A DNA stretch of 64,000 bases from Chitinophaga sp. SYP-B3965 (GCF_009647655.1 NZ_WJFD01000001.1:558001-622000); one strand, 5' to 3'; shown: positions 45,688 to 54,967, counted from the first letter of the stretch. Notes: generated from the sequence alone by a model not told the origin. A program made the numbers and translations.

Positions 45688-45806
45688 GAGAGGGATAATT
45701 TTAATATTCCCTACAACGGTAATAGATATGGGAAGTTACAGGCACAATGATTAGTTAACATTGGCGATTTTTTTTATTAGTTTTATCTTGTAATGATCAC
45801 TACTTT

Positions 45807-47171
45807 ATGAAAACATTTCCGTTATTACTGATAATGCTGTTACTAAGTTCTTCAGCAACCTGCCCGGCCACGGCACCTGCAAAGCCGAATATCATATTTA
45901 TACTTACGGATGATATGGGTTTTGGTGATATTGGTTGTTTTGGCGGAGAATTCATACCCACTCCTAATATCGACAGGTTAGCTCAAAGCGGTCTTATGCT
46001 CACGCAGTATTACAGCGCGGCTCCTATCTGTTCTCCCTCACGGGCAGGCTTCCTCACGGGCATGTATCCTGCAAGATGGAATTTCTCCACATACCTGGAT
46101 AACCGTAAGCATAACAGGAATGCACAACAAGCAGATTTCCTCGATCCCGGTGCACCCTCTATCGCACGTTTTTTTAAGGATGCAGGTTATGCGACGGGGC
46201 ATTTTGGCAAATGGCATATGGGAGGCGGCCGCGATGTAACTGATGCGCCAGGTTTTGAAAAGTATGGATTCGATGAACACATTAGTACGTATGAAAGTCC
46301 CGATCCCGATCCCCTTATTACAGCAACCAACTGGATCTGGTCGGATAAGGACAGCATCAGGCGCTGGAACAGGACAAAATATTTTGTAGATAAAACGCTG
46401 GATTTTCTGGAGCGACATAAAGGGCAGCCTTGTTATATAAATCTCTGGCCCGATGATGTACATACCCCATGGGTACCGAACCCGGATGATAGTTATAATG
46501 GCGCATTCCCACGAAACAAGGAAGAGGAAACCGCCTTTAAACTGGTATTAAAGGAATATGACAAACAGATCGGCCGTTTGCTGGACGGGCTCAAAGAAAA
46601 AGGATTGGATGAAAACACCATCGTCATCTTTACCAGCGACAACGGGCCATTACCGAATTTTCGTTCAAGCCGTTCCGGTGGTATGCGTGGTTCAAAATTG
46701 TCGCTGTATGAAGGTGGGGTGCGCATGCCATATATCATCAGCTGGCCCGGGCATATTAAAGCCGGTGCGGTCAATCAAACATCAGAAGTAGTATCTATAG
46801 ATCTGCTGCCATCACTGGCTAAAATGGCAGGCGTTCGTTTACCCGGCAGTTATAAGGGAGATGGCAAGGATCGCAGCGGAGTGTTTCTGGGTAAAGCTTC
46901 GTCCCGCAACCTGGATATGTATTGGGAATATGGACGTAATAACATCGCATTTAGCTATCCCAAAATGCCAAACAAAAGCCCAAGCCTGGCCATACGTTCC
47001 GGCAACTGGAAGTTCCTGATGAATAGCGATGGCACGGATATGGAACTGTATGATATTGTAAAGGATAAAAATGAAAAAACGAACCTCGCGGGTAAGCATC
47101 TTAAGGAGGTAAAAGTTTTGAAAGAAAAGCTGGGTAACTGGTGGGTATCTTTGCCCAGGTTACCAGAATGA
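45807..47171 (+). CDS. Arylsulfatase-type sulfatase, secreted
   Basis: This 454-residue sulfatase hydrolyses sulfate esters on sugars or aromatics. It has a leader with a Cys near the cleavage site (SSSATCPATAPAKPN), the metal motif ILTDDMGFGDIG, and the activation motif CSPSRAGFLTGMYPARW, whose Cys would be converted to formylglycine by an FGE or anSME enzyme. The usual GKWHMGG and FTSDNGP segments follow. The length is typical. No maturase gene is in the window. It converges on a DUF3472/RICIN protein and may serve sulfated-glycan use, but no sulfated-glycan locus adjoins it. Confidence 0.92.
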   Translation: MKTFPLLLIMLLLSSSATCPATAPAKPNIIFILTDDMGFGDIGCFGGEFIPTPNIDRLAQSGLMLTQYYSAAPICSPSRAGFLTGMYPARWNFSTYLDNRKHNRNAQQADFLDPGAPSIARFFKDAGYATGHFGKWHMGGGRDVTDAPGFEKYGFDEHISTYESPDPDPLITATNWIWSDKDSIRRWNRTKYFVDKTLDFLERHKGQPCYINLWPDDVHTPWVPNPDDSYNGAFPRNKEEETAFKLVLKEYDKQIGRLLDGLKEKGLDENTIVIFTSDNGPLPNFRSSRSGGMRGSKLSLYEGGVRMPYIISWPGHIKAGAVNQTSEVVSIDLLPSLAKMAGVRLPGSYKGDGKDRSGVFLGKASSRNLDMYWEYGRNNIAFSYPKMPNKSPSLAIRSGNWKFLMNSDGTDMELYDIVKDKNEKTNLAGKHLKEVKVLKEKLGNWWVSLPRLPE

Positions 47172-47178
47172 TAAAACC

Positions 47179-47210
47179 CGGACAAAGTGGAGAGCGGTCC
47201 ACTTTGTCCG
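47179..47210. terminator. Hairpin between sulfatase and RICIN/T9SS genes
   Basis: A 13-bp perfect stem (47179-47191 with 47198-47210) closes a 6-base loop. On the minus strand it is followed by GGTTTTATC, so it best fits termination of the minus-strand gene that ends at 47224; it may also act on the plus strand. Confidence 0.7.
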
Positions 47211-47223
47211 ATTCTAAAGATGA

Positions 47224-49092
47224 TCACTGCTTAATAAACCTCACCTGCCTGCCTTCAAAGTGAACAATATACATTCCCGCGGTAAGACTGGATATATCCA
47301 CCTGTACTTTCCCTGATAAGTCTCCCTTTACTGCTTTCACCAGTGCTCCATTTATATTAAACACTTTGAGCTCCTTTCCTTTAGCCGGCAGATCTACATA
47401 CACAAAAGAGGATGCAGGATTGGGAGAAACCTTCAGGACCGTTGCTTCTTCTGAAAGAGAAGGTTTGGCGTAAGAAAGTGTTTGCATCAATGCGGGTACC
47501 CCCTGATCTTCCAGTACCCAGCGCTGGTTGGGTGTACCTGTAGCACCGTTAGCAGCATAGAGTATCATTTTTGTACCGTCTGTTGTACTGCTGCCGGGGT
47601 TGTCTATGATATTCCCGCTGCTCATGGCGGTACGGATAAGGTAGGAACCTGATCCTGCAGATACCAGTTGCCATTGCTGGTTGAGGCTGCTGGTAACCGT
47701 GTACTGGATGATCTGTACGCCAGCCGTCTGGTCGCTGTTGGCAATGTCTATTGCTTTGTTACTGTTGCGGTTTACCAGTACATAGTTGCTTCCCTGCGCC
47801 ACCAGTTTCCATTGCAGGTTGTTGCTGGTGCTGCTCGTGTACTGGGCAATGTAGGCAAGATTGGCGGTGCTGCTATTCTCTATGCCTAGATACTTTCCGC
47901 TATGAACGTTTTTGATCTTATACCAGTTGCCGGATATGCCACCGGAGCCTGCGGTGAATGTTACGGTTTTGGCCGCGGATACACCTCCGAATATATCCGT
48001 GATGATAACACGGGCAGTGTAAGTGCCGGCTGATAATGTGCCGGAGATCACTGCACTGCGCTTTTGTGGCAGTACTTCTGTTGAAGAGCTTACTACGGTG
48101 TTAGAAGAGTTCAGTATCTCAACCGTAGAAGAAAACTGCGGGCTTTTGGTATTATTGTTTGTCCAGTTAACCGTTACGGCGCCTGCGCTGTAAGATGCGC
48201 TTACGGTGCTTACTTCACCAACGGTAACTGTAGGTGTAGCGGGCTGATTAGTCTGATCGGGCAGGGTAAGTGTACGGCCACCGTTGAAAGCAGCGCTGGG
48301 TGTTACATTACCGCCATGTTCCATGAAATAGGCATCTTCTCCGCTGTCGAATCCGGCATTGAAAGCCAGATCATAAATGCCATTCCGGTTTGCATCGTTG
48401 GCATTACAACTGAAATAGCGGCTGCTGGATCTTTGCCATACGCCGGCATCTGTCCGGTTCCAGCAATCTTTGAAATAGGCTTTACGCACGAACCTTCCGT
48501 CGAAACGGGGATCGCTGCCATGCCAGTTTTCCAGGAAAGCACCTGAGCCTGCACCTAAAAAGGTAGTGCGCGTTGGAATGGCAAGCGTTGATGTGTGAAA
48601 CCATTGATTGGTGCTGAGGTTCTGTACAAAGGTGCCGATGAACAGTTCTCCGTTCAGCTTCCAGGCCCTGATCACGAAATTGTACCAGGTGTTGAGCGTC
48701 CAGTTATAAGGATTGATGGTTTTAGCGCCATCACCCTCACCCCCAAAACGACTGTAAATAGTGCCCGCACCAAGGTAGGCCTGCCGCGCCAGGATACCTG
48801 CTGCTGTGTTTGGGTCCCACTGGGAGGCGATCAGGATCTTCGAAGAACCGGATGAACTGTCCGGCGTGTGTTGAAGACCGGCATAACCTCCCGTCCAGTT
48901 GAATACGGAAAAGTAAGAGGTGTAGGCAGTTTGCGTGATCTTTACTTTCATCATTTTTAATGATGCATCACCGGGAAAACTGAATACAAGATGTTGAGAA
49001 GGAGCAGCATTGCTGCTTTGGGCTTTGACTGATGGCGCCGCATACAGGCAGCACAACGTCATTGCCAGGAAGAGTAGCAAATAGGAACGCAT
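47224..49092 (-). CDS. T9SS-exported protein with DUF3472-like and RICIN domains
   Basis: I start it at 49092 (MRSYLLLFLAMTLCCLYAAPSVKAQ), which gives a signal peptide; the ORF continues 45 bp upstream. Residues about 30-275 carry a DUF3472-like region (YTSYFSVFNWTGGYAGLQ, ILIASQWDP, NTWYNFVIRAW). An Ig-like part follows (VSTVSASYSAGAVTVNWTNN), then a ricin-type trefoil at about 390-535 with repeated Q-W motifs (NNLQWKLV, NQQWQLVS, NQRWVLED). The C-terminus (LKVSPNPASSFVYVDLP to GMYIVHFEGRQVRFIKQ) is a type A T9SS sorting domain. It would be a secreted, surface-attached carbohydrate-binding protein; catalytic activity is unknown. Confidence 0.85.
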   Translation of the reverse strand: MRSYLLLFLAMTLCCLYAAPSVKAQSSNAAPSQHLVFSFPGDASLKMMKVKITQTAYTSYFSVFNWTGGYAGLQHTPDSSSGSSKILIASQWDPNTAAGILARQAYLGAGTIYSRFGGEGDGAKTINPYNWTLNTWYNFVIRAWKLNGELFIGTFVQNLSTNQWFHTSTLAIPTRTTFLGAGSGAFLENWHGSDPRFDGRFVRKAYFKDCWNRTDAGVWQRSSSRYFSCNANDANRNGIYDLAFNAGFDSGEDAYFMEHGGNVTPSAAFNGGRTLTLPDQTNQPATPTVTVGEVSTVSASYSAGAVTVNWTNNNTKSPQFSSTVEILNSSNTVVSSSTEVLPQKRSAVISGTLSAGTYTARVIITDIFGGVSAAKTVTFTAGSGGISGNWYKIKNVHSGKYLGIENSSTANLAYIAQYTSSTSNNLQWKLVAQGSNYVLVNRNSNKAIDIANSDQTAGVQIIQYTVTSSLNQQWQLVSAGSGSYLIRTAMSSGNIIDNPGSSTTDGTKMILYAANGATGTPNQRWVLEDQGVPALMQTLSYAKPSLSEEATVLKVSPNPASSFVYVDLPAKGKELKVFNINGALVKAVKGDLSGKVQVDISSLTAGMYIVHFEGRQVRFIKQ

Positions 49093-49299
49093 TGGGTTGA
49101 ATTTGGTAGGTAAACAAATACACGAGTAGCTTATCACACGTACTTTGAATTTAATATTTTCCGTTGCTTACGGTATTATGCGCAGCTTTAATATGACATT
49201 TGTGTGTCAAGCATGGTGTTTTCAGGGAAGGGTTTTTTATATAATTGGGTGACAAAGCAAATCTTTCATAAGTTTAGTGTGAAAAACTATACCCTATTT

Positions 49300-49926
49300 A
49301 TGAAGAAAAGTCGGGCTATCTGGATACTTACCCCTTTGTTCGGCACATTTGTTTATATATCCCTTTACTGCATTGCTGCGTTTTTATATCCGGGTGGTAA
49401 TCAATTGGATAAAAATGCGAAAGGGTTTAGCTGGACTCAAAACTACTGGTGTAATCTATTGAATGAGCACGCCATGAATGGGCAGTTGAATACAGCAAGG
49501 CCCGTTGCCCTGATGGCCATGTTTGTACTTTGCATAACACTGGCTGCTTTTTGGTATATATTTCCCCGGCAAGTGGATTTTAGCAGGAGCTGGAGAATTG
49601 CTATACAGCTTTCAGGAGTAATAGCCATGCTGGTTGGACTATTCATTTTTACCAATCTGCATGACAGCATTATAAATATTGCGGGTGTTTGCGCATTGCT
49701 GGCTGTGACAGGCACGTTTATCGGCATTTATAAATTACGATGGAGAGATCTTTTTGTAATGGGCATTTTCAATATCATATTGATTGCATTAAACAATATT
49801 CTATATTATGGTGATGATCTAAAGATGTATTTGCCGATAGTTCAAAAAATAACCTTTCTGTTTTTTTTGCTATGGATCTGTTTGATTGACATCAGGTTGT
49901 TTTTTTTCAGGTATGAAAGACGGTAG
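49300..49926 (+). CDS. Six-helix membrane protein of unknown function
   Basis: Starting at 49300 (MKKSRAIWILTPLFGTFVYISLYCIAAFLYPGG) gives 208 residues with about six transmembrane helices. A conserved-looking extracytoplasmic segment GNQLDKNAKGFSWTQNYWCNLLNE lies between helices 1 and 2. It resembles DUF998-like membrane proteins in layout but I am not certain. The 32 upstream codons of the open frame are not convincing. It is separated by 56 bp from an LRR-like gene and may be co-transcribed. Confidence 0.65.
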   Translation: MKKSRAIWILTPLFGTFVYISLYCIAAFLYPGGNQLDKNAKGFSWTQNYWCNLLNEHAMNGQLNTARPVALMAMFVLCITLAAFWYIFPRQVDFSRSWRIAIQLSGVIAMLVGLFIFTNLHDSIINIAGVCALLAVTGTFIGIYKLRWRDLFVMGIFNIILIALNNILYYGDDLKMYLPIVQKITFLFFLLWICLIDIRLFFFRYERR

Positions 49927-49982
49927 TGCTAAATGGACCTGGTTTCTTTCTATCTTTAATGCACTCAAATGGAAACGGGTTT

Positions 49983-50750
49983 ATGAATAAAGAAAATGTA
50001 CAGATACCCAATGATGTTCAGGATAGAAGTTCAGTTGCCTGGCAAAAGCTCTGTGACTACATAGATAGATTGGCAGAGACGAATGCGGAAGAATTTTCAC
50101 CAGGAGAAGAATTGGGGCCGGAGTTATTTGCACAGATTTATACTTTGCCTGAAAGTATAGCTAAATTGAAGCATGTAAAGAAAATCTGGCTTTATGGAAG
50201 TAGTTTGAAAAGAATACCTCCGGAAATTGGGGAAATGACCGCGCTGGAATATTTTGACCCATACACCTCTTATGATCTGCATTGGTTTCCATATGAGATA
50301 ACTAATTGCAAAAATCTAAAGGACAGCCGGGTAAGTACACGTACGCTATATGGAAACTACAAAAACCGGATGGGGTTTCCAGATCTGAATACTAATCCTG
50401 TCCGATATTCAGATGAGAAGGTCCGTTGTAGTATTTGCAGGAGTGAAATAGCGTATGCTAATGCTAATCAATTATGGATCTCTTTATGGGTTGGAACTGA
50501 TATCTTACCATTGTTAGTTAATTCATGCTCAAAAGAGTGTAAGGATAAGTTACCCCAACCACCTGATAATTATGTCACCTTTCCTCATAAGGGCGGCTCA
50601 ACATTGCAGCAACCAACGATGGATGAATGGGAGTATTGGAAGCAGAATGGTGAAGTCGTTGATCTTGAAGAGACAGATCCTCCTGAGAGTGAAAAGGTGA
50701 TTCCAGGACATCATCTAATAAAGCTGATAAGAAAAATATGGGATAGATAG
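49983..50750 (+). CDS. LRR-like protein with a possible zinc-binding CxxC pair
   Basis: From MNKENVQIPN (49983) the protein is 255 residues. Residues about 55-125 read as degenerate leucine-rich repeats (FAQIYTLPESIAKLKHVKKIWLYG, LKRIPPEIGEMTALEYF). A Cys pair RCSICRSE at about 150 and a second CSKECKD at about 185 could bind zinc. The C-terminus is acidic. There is no leader or transmembrane helix. Proteins like this often sit next to polymorphic toxin or immunity genes, but no toxin is visible here, so I leave the role open. Confidence 0.6.
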   Translation: MNKENVQIPNDVQDRSSVAWQKLCDYIDRLAETNAEEFSPGEELGPELFAQIYTLPESIAKLKHVKKIWLYGSSLKRIPPEIGEMTALEYFDPYTSYDLHWFPYEITNCKNLKDSRVSTRTLYGNYKNRMGFPDLNTNPVRYSDEKVRCSICRSEIAYANANQLWISLWVGTDILPLLVNSCSKECKDKLPQPPDNYVTFPHKGGSTLQQPTMDEWEYWKQNGEVVDLEETDPPESEKVIPGHHLIKLIRKIWDR

Positions 50751-50800
50751 GTTTATCGTATCCTACAGACAATCTGAACGGAATAGAAATTATAAGGACC

Positions 50801-51298
50801 ATGTTATCTTACAAAGAATTTACAAATCGCTTTGGCGCAAGCTTGCTCGAACAGGAATTCAGGGCTTTCCTGACTAATACTTTTACAGATATAACGGAAT
50901 ACAACATTTTGGAAAGCGATTATATGATCTCTGAAGAAATGGGTTTTGAGATAGGTTTTACGAACAAAGGTGCAGTGTATGATGAAGATGCCAATGTTAT
51001 TTTTGAAAAAGGAGATCCGATCTTTTCTCATTTTATAGTTTATCCAAAATCTTTAAAGCTAATTGGTAGTCTTCCCTTTGATACGAATTTCACAGATAAA
51101 CGAAATGAAGTTATTGCAAAGGCGGGTGATCCGATAAAGACAAATGAAGGCTTTTCAGGCCTTTTAAAGAAGCGTTTCCTGGTGGACAGTTATAAATTGG
51201 GTAACATTATCGTAACGTATGATTACCACCCTGAAGAACAGACAATTAACTTTATTCAGGCTCGGGAAAATAACCTGGTAGAACATCTCAGGCTGTGA
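50801..51298 (+). CDS. Uncharacterised 165-residue protein
   Basis: This is an acidic cytoplasmic protein with no recognised domain. Features include LSYKEFTNRFGASLLEQEFRAFL at the start, and IGSLPFDTNFTDKRNEVIAKAGDP followed by VTYDYHPEEQTINFIQARE, which reads as strands ending in a beta hairpin. Size, acidity and the orphan setting beside an LRR-like protein resemble immunity proteins of polymorphic toxin systems, but that is only a resemblance. Confidence 0.6.
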   Translation: MLSYKEFTNRFGASLLEQEFRAFLTNTFTDITEYNILESDYMISEEMGFEIGFTNKGAVYDEDANVIFEKGDPIFSHFIVYPKSLKLIGSLPFDTNFTDKRNEVIAKAGDPIKTNEGFSGLLKKRFLVDSYKLGNIIVTYDYHPEEQTINFIQARENNLVEHLRL

Positions 51299-51312
51299 AT
51301 AAAATAATCTGC

Positions 51313-51675
51313 TTAAGGCATGGGAGTCTTATCCTCTGTAAACGCTCTTCCCCAGTTAGCCAATGCATCAAAAACAGTTTGTAGTGACTCTCCCAGGGTT
51401 GTTAACCGGTATTCAACCCGCGGAGGTACCTCCGCATATACAATGCGGGTTATAATTCCATCCTGTTCCATCTCACGCAACTGAGCAGTTAATGTTTTTT
51501 CTGATATATCTCCCAGTTCGGTATTAATGAGGCCGTACCTTACGGATTGTCCTTTTCTCAAGAGATCATATATCCTGAGTTTCCATTTTCCGCTAATAGT
51601 GACAAGCGCTGTTTCAACTGCGCAGGCATCGGGATTAGCCACCCAATCGGATCGTTGTGTTCTGTTATATGCCAA
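51313..51675 (-). CDS. HxlR-family winged-helix regulator
   Basis: This 120-residue regulator has the HxlR core NPDACAVETALVTISGKWKLRIYDLLRKG, with the conserved Cys at about residue 18, then FGLINTELGDISEKTLTAQLREMEQDGII and the wing VPPRVEYRLTTLGESLQ. Many members sense electrophiles or quinones through that Cys. It is divergent from an Old Yellow Enzyme gene with a palindrome between them, the classic layout for HxlR control of a detoxifying reductase. On the minus strand 51707-51700 reads TAATTTTG, an exact -7 motif 24 bp before its ATG. Confidence 0.93.
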   Translation of the reverse strand: MAYNRTQRSDWVANPDACAVETALVTISGKWKLRIYDLLRKGQSVRYGLINTELGDISEKTLTAQLREMEQDGIITRIVYAEVPPRVEYRLTTLGESLQTVFDALANWGRAFTEDKTPMP

Positions 51676-51798
51676 TTTTTATCGAGTTCAATTCAGGCAC
51701 AAAATTAAGCCAGAAAACTATCATTCTTATGTCATAAATCAATTTCCCCCATTCGATAAGTAATTGAAAGTGAACAATACAAACCTTGATTACAGTAT

Positions 51799-51849
51799 AC
51801 TTACGCTCACGTAAGTTATTGTAAATGAGATAAATGTGGCGGTACTTTG
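51799..51849 (+). promoter_or_regulatory. Palindromic operator and promoter of the Old Yellow Enzyme gene
   Basis: ACTTACG (51799-51805) and CGTAAGT (51810-51816) form a perfect 7+7 palindrome with a 4-base centre, similar to the ACTTAC/GTAAGT-like sites of HxlR regulators. TTG at 51819-51821 and TACTTTG at 51843-51849 are 21 bp apart, close to the Bacteroidota -33/-7 layout, with the ATG at 51865. The operator thus touches the -33 element. This is inferred from the sequence only. Confidence 0.5.
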
Positions 51850-51864
51850 CCCCCAAAAAAGAAA

Positions 51865-52995
51865 ATGACCTTATTCGAATCAAACAAACTGGGATCTCAT
51901 CAAATAGCAAATCGCGTGGTAATGGCGCCAATGACAAGAACACGTACTTCAGCTGGTGATACACCCAACGCCCTGATGGCGAAGTATTACGGGCAGCGTG
52001 CCAGTGCCGGGTTAATAATCTCAGAAGTAACAGAAATAGCGCCACACGGCAAAGGGTATCTGTGGATGCCCGGTATTTACACAGATGCTCAGCTGGCAGG
52101 ATGGCAACGGGTGACAAACGAAGTGCATCGCAATAACGGTAAGATCTTCATGCAGCTCTTTCATGTAGGACGAATGTCCCATACTTCCATGATGCCAGAA
52201 GGACAGGCGCCATGGGGCGTTACGGATGAACAGGCAATTGGATCTGACGTGTTTGCGCATGATGCCGAAGGTAAGCTAACATTTGTACGTGCCAGTAAAC
52301 CAAGGCAGCTCAGAACAGACGAACTGCCTGCTTTATTAAACGATTTTAAAACCGCTTTTAGCAATGTCAGGAAAGCAGGATTCGACGGACTGGAAATTCA
52401 CGGTGCAAACGGGTATCTGTTTGAGCAGTTCATGAACGCAACACTCAATACCCGCAATGATCAATATGGTGGTCAAACACTGGAAGACCGCACCCGTTTC
52501 CTGTTGGAGGTTATTGATGCAGCCATAGCGGAGTTAGGCGCCGGAAGTGTAGGAGTGAGGCTCTCTCCATTCGGGCATTACAATAGTATGCCGCATGATC
52601 CGCTTGGAGAAGAAACTTTTTTTTACCTGTGTGAGGAGTTAAACCGGCGGGGTATTGCCTACATTCACCTGCTTTACGAATTAATGCCAGACGGAAACAT
52701 GCAGGAGGCCAACTTCAATGAGCAGCGTCACCTACCAGACGAATTTGTCAAAAGAACACGAAACATTTTCACCGGCGCCATCATCTGGTGTGGCAGCTTT
52801 GACAAAGCGTCAGCGCAGGCGGCATTAGCTACCGGCTGGGTAGATCTGATAGCCTTCGGCAGACCCTTTATAGGCAATCCCGATCTTGTTGCCCGTTTTA
52901 AGAACGACTGGCCATTAACTATAGCCGACCGCTCCGCCTATTACACCAGGAACGGAGAAACAGGATACACGGACTTCCCAAATTTTAAGATATAA
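51865..52995 (+). CDS. Old Yellow Enzyme family NADH:flavin oxidoreductase
   Basis: This FMN-dependent ene-reductase acts on electrophilic alkenes and quinones. Starting at the ATG 51865 (MTLFESNKLGSHQIANRVVMAPMTRTR) gives 376 residues; the frame opens 18 bp earlier at TTG. Signatures are MAPMTRTR, GLIISEVTEIAPHGKGY, LFHVGRMSH, GLEIHGANGYLFEQFMN, TRNDQYGG and FGRPFIGNPDLVARFKNDWP near the end. It is probably induced through the divergent HxlR regulator as an electrophile-stress enzyme. A terminator follows. Confidence 0.93.
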   Translation: MTLFESNKLGSHQIANRVVMAPMTRTRTSAGDTPNALMAKYYGQRASAGLIISEVTEIAPHGKGYLWMPGIYTDAQLAGWQRVTNEVHRNNGKIFMQLFHVGRMSHTSMMPEGQAPWGVTDEQAIGSDVFAHDAEGKLTFVRASKPRQLRTDELPALLNDFKTAFSNVRKAGFDGLEIHGANGYLFEQFMNATLNTRNDQYGGQTLEDRTRFLLEVIDAAIAELGAGSVGVRLSPFGHYNSMPHDPLGEETFFYLCEELNRRGIAYIHLLYELMPDGNMQEANFNEQRHLPDEFVKRTRNIFTGAIIWCGSFDKASAQAALATGWVDLIAFGRPFIGNPDLVARFKNDWPLTIADRSAYYTRNGETGYTDFPNFKI

Positions 52996-53010
52996 CACTT
53001 CCAAAGAAAA

Positions 53011-53050
53011 AAGCCTGTCTCATAAATACCTGAGGCAGACTTTTCTTTTT
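53011..53050. terminator. Terminator between the Old Yellow Enzyme and lipoprotein genes
   Basis: Arms 53011-53022 and 53031-53042 pair over 12 bases with one mismatch and one G-T, with an A-run before and a T-run (CTTTTTT) after. It can serve both converging genes. Confidence 0.8.
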
Positions 53051-53056
53051 TAGTTA

Positions 53057-53623
53057 TTAACGGTGGCAGTCGTTTGACTCGAATTGATCGGCTGCGGCGC
53101 CCCCCCAGGTATTGTAAGCATCTTTTTTTAATTGGGCAATAATATCTGTGACACCATCAGGTATTGGCCAGAAGTATATTTCAAAACCAGGTTTATCCAA
53201 ACCCATGCCGGGAACTTCATACAGGTACATTGGCATAGTTATAACATCACCCTTATCCAGTGATTTCCTGAACTTGTACAATGGCGATGTTTTTCCATCC
53301 ATGTTATCTTTGAACCGGATGCGTGTGAGGTATACCATCGACTTGCTTTCGCATTTTACCTCATAGGAACCGTTGTCCATAAAATCGATAATATCAACCA
53401 CTTTGAGCGTTACAGTGTCTAGTTTCTTTTCGCAGACTAGTTTTCTCGCCTGCCACAAAACACTATCATGGCGTGGTTTGTATTTATCGTAGTCTGTTTG
53501 GGTAGCCCTGTAATTAGTATAAGCCTGTTCCATACCTAATAGCTGCAATTGAAAGGCTGACTCTTTTTTAGGCTGACAGCTGGCTAAAGCACATACAATC
53601 AACGGGATAATGATTTTTTTCAT
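53057..53623 (-). CDS. Uncharacterised lipoprotein (188 aa)
   Basis: A lipoprotein leader MKKIIIPLIVCALASCQPKKE (Cys16) is followed by a helix with YTNYRATQTDYDKYKPRHD, a beta-rich part (TVTLKVVDIIDF-like strands, YEVKCESKSMVYLTRIRFKDN) and VPGMGLDKPGFEIYFWPIPDG near the end. No family is recognised. It is periplasmic or outer-membrane anchored and divergent from a HExxH peptidase gene, 84 bp away. Confidence 0.6.
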   Translation of the reverse strand: MKKIIIPLIVCALASCQPKKESAFQLQLLGMEQAYTNYRATQTDYDKYKPRHDSVLWQARKLVCEKKLDTVTLKVVDIIDFMDNGSYEVKCESKSMVYLTRIRFKDNMDGKTSPLYKFRKSLDKGDVITMPMYLYEVPGMGLDKPGFEIYFWPIPDGVTDIIAQLKKDAYNTWGGAAADQFESNDCHR

Positions 53624-53707
53624 AGGATATCTTTGCCTTAAAATTAAACAGCCTTATTTACAATTCAAAACATATTACTTATATTGGTGAAACGAGCCCT
53701 GAACCAT

Positions 53708-54955
53708 ATGAGATTAATAGCAACATTTACTTTTTTCCTTTTGTCAACAGTTTCTTTTGCTCAGACAAAGGCCTTATCTACCCTTCCATCTTATGACTGT
53801 AGTCTGAAAAAAATAATGGCGATCATTGGCCGGCAAACAATTATTACATCCCCGGATAATAGTATAGGGTTAGATGCCATTCTTGCCGATTATTGCAGCA
53901 CATTTGGAAATAACTGTATTCGGAAAAAGGAGTCAGCATTGACCGATAGTGACTATGCAAAGGATATTTTAATGGTTGGCATTTTGAGTGATTTTAAGAA
54001 GTGGACGCAACTGAAAACATCCATTACCCGCATTGCCAATGGTTTTATAATTAACAACAAAATATTTAAAGATAGATCTGATGGGTTTGTTTATGTGGAT
54101 ACCAATAGGATAATTATTGGCGGAAACAGTCTTAAGGCTGTTAAAGACGCACAATTGGCGCTTACAGGCGGGCACGACATTGTAATTGTACAAAATGGAA
54201 AAATAACCTGGTTCGGCAATAAAAAAGATAACACTCATTTCAATTGGTTTAACCTTCAGGGGCTAAAGGAGAGTAACTACTACAAAAAGAGTTCTGAATT
54301 ATTTTCTGCCATTTTTATTTCAAAAACATTTAAGGATACAATAGACTATCCAAAACTGAATAAAGCATTAAAATCTTATACACAGCAGTTTTTAAGCATC
54401 TATAAACTGAAAATGCCTACAAAAAAGATCAGTTGGTTCCTTCATTCAAACATGAATGAGTATGGTACTATGTCGGGTATGTTTGGATTAACTTGTCCTG
54501 GAAATAATTCAGCAGGATTTAGTATTCGCGGGGAGATCCATACAAATGGGTTTGATACAGGATTAGTTAAACATGAATATTCACATTTTCTTTTCGACAA
54601 TGCTATTCCTCAAGACAATAACCCTGCTTTTTTTGTAGAAGGTTGTGTTGAGTACGTCACAAATCTTAATGACAAAGATTTGTATAATAAGAGACTTAAG
54701 GTGGCAAGAAAATTCAGGGATACTTTAAATTATGCCGATCTGATAATAAATAACAGAGATTTTTATGGACAGTATTCCAGCGAAAATTATTCAATCTGCG
54801 GAGTGTTTGTAAAGTATATTATCGACAAATTTGGCGTTGAAGCATTCAAAGCATATTGTTTGGCAGATAACAGGAAAGTGAAGACAAAGGATATTTTTAA
54901 AATTGATTTTGACACACTTGTTGATAATTACAAGGTTTGGTTAGATATGCAATAA
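53708..54955 (+). CDS. Secreted HExxH zinc-peptidase-like protein (peptidase MA type)
   Basis: I start it at ATG 53708 (MRLIATFTFFLLSTVSFAQ), which gives a clean signal peptide; the open frame runs to an upstream TTG. The central part is a helical/beta region of unknown type. HEYSH appears at about residue 291 in VKHEYSHFLFDN, and about 20 residues later FFVEGCVEYV supplies a likely Glu ligand, the gluzincin arrangement of peptidase MA proteins. The C-terminus (ICGVFVKYIIDKFGVEAFKAYCLAD) matches the helical tail of that group. The 415-residue protein should act in the periplasm or outside the cell. It is 12 bp before a small membrane protein gene. Confidence 0.7.
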   Translation: MRLIATFTFFLLSTVSFAQTKALSTLPSYDCSLKKIMAIIGRQTIITSPDNSIGLDAILADYCSTFGNNCIRKKESALTDSDYAKDILMVGILSDFKKWTQLKTSITRIANGFIINNKIFKDRSDGFVYVDTNRIIIGGNSLKAVKDAQLALTGGHDIVIVQNGKITWFGNKKDNTHFNWFNLQGLKESNYYKKSSELFSAIFISKTFKDTIDYPKLNKALKSYTQQFLSIYKLKMPTKKISWFLHSNMNEYGTMSGMFGLTCPGNNSAGFSIRGEIHTNGFDTGLVKHEYSHFLFDNAIPQDNNPAFFVEGCVEYVTNLNDKDLYNKRLKVARKFRDTLNYADLIINNRDFYGQYSSENYSICGVFVKYIIDKFGVEAFKAYCLADNRKVKTKDIFKIDFDTLVDNYKVWLDMQ

Positions 54956-54967
54956 AACCGTTTTATA

